Source: Ruminococcaceae bacterium UBA2806 | GTDB taxonomy: Bacteria > Bacillota > Clostridia > Oscillospirales > Acutalibacteraceae | Length of the DNA stretch: 8,379 nucleotides | Direction of reading: 5' to 3' | Assembly (NCBI GenBank): GCA_002351795.1 | Contig: DEHG01000015.1 | Coordinates: 1-8,379, forward strand | Shown here: positions 6,079 to 8,379 of the stretch, one piece after another | Position numbering within the stretch: position 1 is the stretch's first letter | Layout of the letters: each line of letters begins with the position of its first letter | Notes under the pieces: generated by a model | What the model was told of the DNA's origin: nothing | Databases searched by the model: none | What the model saw: only the letters and a program-made list of their open reading frames with translations | Translations under genes and position numbers: made by a program

Positions 6079-6531
6079 ATGCTGGATACAGGGATAAAAG
6101 CACCTGATTTTACATTGCCTGATCAGAACGGAGAAAACCATTCATTATCTGATTATGCCGGACAGAAGGTTATACTGTATTTTTATCCGAAGGACATGAC
6201 ATCAGGCTGTTCAAAACAGGCTTGCGCTTTCGGAGAGCTATATCCGCATTTCAGAGAAAAAGGCGCTGTAGTAATTGGCATCAGCAAGGATTCAGTCGCA
6301 TCGCATAAGAAATTTGAGGAGAAATACGGACTTCCGTTTACAATTCTCTCAGATACAGAAAAAAATGTTATTCAGGCTTATGATGTCTGGAAAGAAAAGA
6401 AAACCTCCGGAAAGATAACAATGGGGGTTGTCCGCACAACATATCTTATAGATGAAAACGGTATAATAATAAAAGCATTTGATAAGGTGAAAGCAGCAGA
6501 TAATCCGTTACAGATGCTGAATGAATTGTAA
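6079..6531 (+). CDS. bcp: Thiol peroxidase, BCP/PrxQ-type peroxiredoxin
   Basis: A 150-residue thioredoxin-fold protein of normal length for the family. APDFTLPDQNGENHSLSDYAG (8-28) begins the fold. The active site is YPKDMTSGCSKQAC (36-49), with peroxidatic Cys44 and the resolving Cys49 five residues later, the spacing of atypical 2-Cys BCP/PrxQ enzymes. Canonical members read TPGCT at the first Cys; here it is TSGCS, so the usual Pro before Gly is Ser. Arg119 in VVRTTYLID matches the conserved active-site Arg. By family, it reduces hydrogen peroxide and organic hydroperoxides in the cytoplasm, using thioredoxin as reductant. The ATG begins the base after the previous stop codon; an AGGAG ribosome binding site lies within the end of the YunG-like gene. 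A strong hairpin follows the gene. Confidence 0.95.
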   Translation: MLDTGIKAPDFTLPDQNGENHSLSDYAGQKVILYFYPKDMTSGCSKQACAFGELYPHFREKGAVVIGISKDSVASHKKFEEKYGLPFTILSDTEKNVIQAYDVWKEKKTSGKITMGVVRTTYLIDENGIIIKAFDKVKAADNPLQMLNEL

Positions 6532-6558
6532 TCAGTTGCTTTTTTAAAGTTGTTTTTA

Positions 6559-6598
6559 CCTCCGTGTAATGTGATTTATTATACGGAGGGCTGTTTTT
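6559..6598 (+). terminator. Intrinsic terminator after the peroxiredoxin gene
   Basis: CCTCCGTGTAAT (6559-6570) pairs with ATTATACGGAGG (6578-6589) over 12 positions with a single G-U and a 7-base loop. It is followed by GCTGTTTTT (6590-6598). It lies 27 bases after the bcp stop and ends just before the ribosome binding site of the next gene, so it may also act as a leader element that limits read-through into the DUF5131-DUF4186 gene. Confidence 0.8.
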
Positions 6599-6618
6599 AT
6601 AAGGAGAGAGTCAAAATT

Positions 6619-7725
6619 ATGGTAGTATGGAATCCCTGGCACGGATGTCATAAAATAAGTCCCGGCTGTGCAAATTGCTATGTTTACAGACGGGATGAAA
6701 GCATAGGAATAGATGCTTCTGTTGTAAGAAAAACAGAAAGCTATGATAATCCGCTGAAGAAAAACAGAAAAAAAGAATACTTTATTACTCCTGAAACCGG
6801 TATTGTTTACACATGTATGACATCTGATTTTTTCCTTTCAGATGCTGATAAATGGCGTCAGGGCTGTTGGGATATAATCAGGGAAAGAAAAGATCTGAAG
6901 TTTCATATTATCACAAAACGTATCGACCGCTTTGAACAATGTATCCCGGACGATTGGGGCAGCGGATGGGAAAATGTAACAATTTGCAGTACTTGTGAAA
7001 ATCAGGAAATGACAGATTACAGGCTGCCAATCCTGATTAAACTTCCTATAAAGCACAGAGAAGTCATCAGTGAGCCGATACTTGGCGAGATCAATATGGA
7101 AAAGTATCTTGCGACAGGGCTTATTGAGCATGTGACCTGCGGAGGAGAATCGGGAGATAATGCAAGACCTTGTGATTTCAGATGGATACAGGAGATACGA
7201 AGAGAATGTATCAGAAATTCAATTCCTTTCACATTCAAGCAAACCGGTTCGGTATTTATAAAAGATGGAAAAACCTATCATATAGACAGAAAAGACCAGA
7301 TGATGCAGGCAAAAAAATCAAGACATAATTATTATCCGGGGATGGGAAATGCATATTCTATAAGATACACTTTGCCGGATCGTATGGATCTGTTTGAGAG
7401 ATTACAGAGATCAGGATTCAGAAGTAAGTTTCACCTGGATAATAAAGACAAAGAATATATAAAAGAAAAAGGTATGAAAACGATAATGGAGCATGCCAGA
7501 GATTTTGTTACAAACAGATTATCAGCAGAGAATCCTGAAAATGACGGAAAACAAACTCCGATGAAAGGACATCCGGTATTTATAGCACAGCATGCGACAG
7601 CCTGTTGTTGCAGGAGCTGTATTGAAAAGTGGCATCATATACCTACAGGAAAAAAGCTTTCGGCTTCGGAACAATCATATATAGTTGATGTTATCATGGA
7701 CTGGATAAACAAAGAAATCAGGTGA
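6619..7725 (+). CDS. DUF5131 (phage Gp37/Gp68-like, three-Cys) fused to DUF4186
   Basis: A 368-residue two-domain protein. Residues 1-235 match DUF5131/phage Gp37-Gp68: the N-terminal WNPWHGC-HKISPGC-ANCYVYR with Cys10, Cys17 and Cys20 (CX6CX2C), MTSDFF (67-72), HIITKRIDRF (96-105), ENVTICSTCENQ (118-129), SEPILG (151-156) and CGGESGDNARPCDFRWI (174-190). The spacing resembles an iron-sulfur/radical-SAM-like cluster site, but the enzymatic activity of the family is not established. Residues about 252-368 match DUF4186: RSKFHLDNKDKEYI, then NDGKQTPMKGHPVFIAQHAT, CCCRSC (329-334), KWHHIP and YIVDVIMDWI. The dense Cys/His set suggests metal binding. The start chosen is the ATG at 6619-6621 behind AAGGAG; an in-frame TTG at 6550 would run through the terminator. 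The family is widespread in phages and genomic islands. The function is unknown, perhaps nucleic acid modification (inference). Confidence 0.9.
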   Translation: MVVWNPWHGCHKISPGCANCYVYRRDESIGIDASVVRKTESYDNPLKKNRKKEYFITPETGIVYTCMTSDFFLSDADKWRQGCWDIIRERKDLKFHIITKRIDRFEQCIPDDWGSGWENVTICSTCENQEMTDYRLPILIKLPIKHREVISEPILGEINMEKYLATGLIEHVTCGGESGDNARPCDFRWIQEIRRECIRNSIPFTFKQTGSVFIKDGKTYHIDRKDQMMQAKKSRHNYYPGMGNAYSIRYTLPDRMDLFERLQRSGFRSKFHLDNKDKEYIKEKGMKTIMEHARDFVTNRLSAENPENDGKQTPMKGHPVFIAQHATACCCRSCIEKWHHIPTGKKLSASEQSYIVDVIMDWINKEIR

Positions 7726-7774
7726 AATATTGCTTCCGAACTAACAAAAAACAACATAGAATTGAGGAATAAAA

Positions 7775-7957
7775 ATGGACGCTAATACTTTTGGTGAGGC
7801 TTTTAACAAAGGGATATTTACAGGATTATATAAAGCATTTGAAATTATGTTCTTAACACCACCAACATGTTACATAATGTTTGGAATGATTATATTTGCA
7901 ATAGGACTAAAAATATTAGAGAAAATAATAAAAAAGAACAAGAATAATAAAAAATAG
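7775..7957 (+). CDS. Small single-span membrane protein, unknown
   Basis: A 60-residue protein with a membrane helix at about 31-48 (TCYIMFGMIIFAIGLKIL), preceded by an amphipathic Phe/Gly-rich segment and followed by a very basic tail (KKNKNNKK). The positive-inside rule puts the C-terminus in the cytoplasm. The ATG follows TTGAGGA with normal spacing, 49 bases after the DUF5131-DUF4186 gene, and no terminator separates them, so it may be co-transcribed. It is rich in Ile/Phe/Lys with AT-rich codons (ATA, TTA), more so than its neighbours. I do not recognise a family. Small phage or plasmid membrane proteins look like this, but nothing specific supports that. Confidence 0.6.
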   Translation: MDANTFGEAFNKGIFTGLYKAFEIMFLTPPTCYIMFGMIIFAIGLKILEKIIKKNKNNKK

Positions 7958-7985
7958 TTTTCAACAAAATGAAAGCAAGTAGCAT

Positions 7986-8001
7986 CACAATAATAATTGT
8001 G
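7986..8001. other. Short hairpin in the convergent intergenic gap
   Basis: CACAAT (7986-7991) and ATTGTG (7996-8001) form a 6-bp stem with a 4-base loop, between the convergent ends of the 60-residue and 68-residue protein genes. Neither strand has a U-run after it, so a terminator role is doubtful. Four copies of GCATCA occur nearby (7982, 8011, 8033, 8045). Confidence 0.3.
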
Positions 8002-8040
8002 CAAAGTGCTGCATCAGAGCGAGGAGCTGCAAGCATCAGA

Positions 8041-8247
8041 CTAAGCATCATGCACAGAAGGCAAGTTATCCCGAAGCTCAGACACCGAGCCGACAGAACC
8101 AACAGGATTAAGAAGAAGCCTGTTTAAGAGATAGTCAGCATAAATCCGGCGCTGGTCTTCGGAAAGCTCCGGATATTTTTCCTTGATTTCTTTGTCGAGT
8201 TCAGACAAGAAAGCAAGGAATATTTTTTTTAAAGGATTGTCAACCAT
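8041..8247 (-). CDS. Small hypothetical helical protein
   Basis: A 68-residue protein, predicted mostly alpha-helical up to about residue 45 (FLSELDKEIKEKYPELSEDQ, RRIYADYLLNRLLL). A flexible tail follows with a GSVGSVSEL repeat-like segment. No domain, signal peptide or membrane helix is seen. The start chosen is the ATG at 8245-8247. It follows AAGGTGGTG with a 6-base spacer, far better than the upstream in-frame ATG at 8331, which sits inside the 30-bp inverted repeat. The gene converges on the 60-residue membrane protein gene. Its leader contains the large palindrome, which may control it. The function is unknown. Confidence 0.65.
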   Translation of the reverse strand: MVDNPLKKIFLAFLSELDKEIKEKYPELSEDQRRIYADYLLNRLLLNPVGSVGSVSELRDNLPSVHDA

Positions 8248-8302
8248 AAAAAACACCACCTTAAAACAATCCGCATTGTAAAGCCATTTTTGGCATCCCC
8301 TG

Positions 8303-8332
8303 AATGTCCCAAAATATTTATTTTGGGACATT
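8303..8332. repeat. 30-bp near-perfect inverted repeat (14-bp arms, 2-bp centre)
   Basis: AATGTCCCAAAATA (8303-8316) is followed by TT and then its exact reverse complement TATTTTGGGACATT (8319-8332). It lies about 56 bases upstream of the 68-residue protein's start. There is no U-run on either side, so an intrinsic terminator is unlikely. A dimeric-regulator operator, a dispersed genomic palindrome or an RNA leader hairpin are the main options. Confidence 0.85.
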
Positions 8333-8339
8333 AGCTATA

Positions 8340-8360
8340 TTAAGAAATAACATCTTTCAT
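8340..8360 (-). other. Possible six-codon mini-ORF (MKDVIS) with strong ribosome binding site
   Basis: On the minus strand, GGGGAG (8367-8372) is placed 6 bases before an ATG (8358-8360), which opens a frame of six codons ending in TAA (8340-8342). It stands just upstream of the palindrome and the 68-residue gene. It may be a leader peptide, the broken start of an older gene, or chance. Confidence 0.25.
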
Positions 8361-8379
8361 ACTACTCTCCCCAAGTTTT

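Noticed and set aside
6550..6618. N-terminal extension of the DUF5131-DUF4186 protein from a TTG codon
   Set aside because: It would translate through the bcp terminator hairpin and lacks a ribosome binding site. The ATG at 6619 has AAGGAG upstream and starts right at the conserved WNPWHGC motif.
7982..8050. Four copies of GCATCA resembling a short repeat array
   Set aside because: The spacing is irregular (29, 22 and 12 bases) and there is no conserved flank. It is not a CRISPR array and is probably chance plus local composition.
7890..8102. Hydrophobic minus-strand frame of about 70 codons (TTG start) that could be a small toxin-like membrane peptide
   Set aside because: There is no ribosome binding site. 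It overlaps the 3' ends of the two convergent genes in other frames, and its hydrophobicity is explained partly by being antisense to AT-rich Lys/Asn codons. An internal ATG near 8050 overlapping the previous stop keeps a slim possibility open.
8248..8331. N-terminal extension of the 68-residue protein from an ATG at 8331
   Set aside because: It begins inside the inverted repeat and has no ribosome binding site; the internal ATG at 8247 has AAGGTGGTG at ideal spacing.

Overview
The window looks like chromosome from a low-to-moderate-GC Firmicute, most likely an anaerobic gut Clostridia member (Ruminococcus/Oscillospiraceae-like). The basis is AT-rich intergenic DNA, consensus TTGACA/TATAAT-type promoters, AGGAGG-type ribosome binding sites, a cobalamin riboswitch, ECF transporter genes and DUF4430 proteins with Ser/Glu-rich stalks. 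The genus is inference; no rRNA or other taxonomic marker is present.

Region 1 (minus strand, about 4735 down to the left edge) is the centrepiece: a vitamin B12-controlled operon. A near-consensus promoter (4707-4735) drives a cobalamin riboswitch (about 4571-4689), followed by an intrinsic terminator (4471-4544). Then come a small basic protein with a homing-endonuclease-associated (HNH_repeat-like) helical repeat, a 650-residue secreted membrane-anchored protein (DUF4430 + beta domain + alpha/alpha toroid), a 295-residue membrane-anchored DUF4430 protein on a long stalk, an EcfT transmembrane protein and the start of an ECF ATPase that runs off the left edge. DUF4430 and the toroid are the bacterial relatives of the two halves of animal intrinsic factor/transcobalamin. 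I read the operon as a B12 (or corrinoid) capture-and-import system: surface proteins bind the ligand and hand it to an ECF transporter. No S (substrate-binding) component is visible in the window.

Region 2 (4881-5362, minus) is a short peptide deformylase-like gene with its own near-perfect promoter. It carries Asn where the family usually has the oxyanion-hole Gln.

Region 3 (5421-6598, plus) is a compact operon: a 67-residue zinc-ribbon protein, a YunG-like protein with a Cys/His/Asp set, and a BCP/PrxQ peroxiredoxin. The last two genes directly abut. A strong hairpin follows.

Region 4 (6619-7957, plus) holds a two-domain protein fusing DUF5131 (phage Gp37/Gp68-like, with a CX6CX2C three-cysteine motif) to DUF4186, followed by a 60-residue single-span membrane protein.

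Region 5 (7958-8379) holds a convergent minus-strand 68-residue protein of unknown function. Upstream of it are a striking 30-bp inverted repeat and a six-codon mini-ORF with a strong ribosome binding site.
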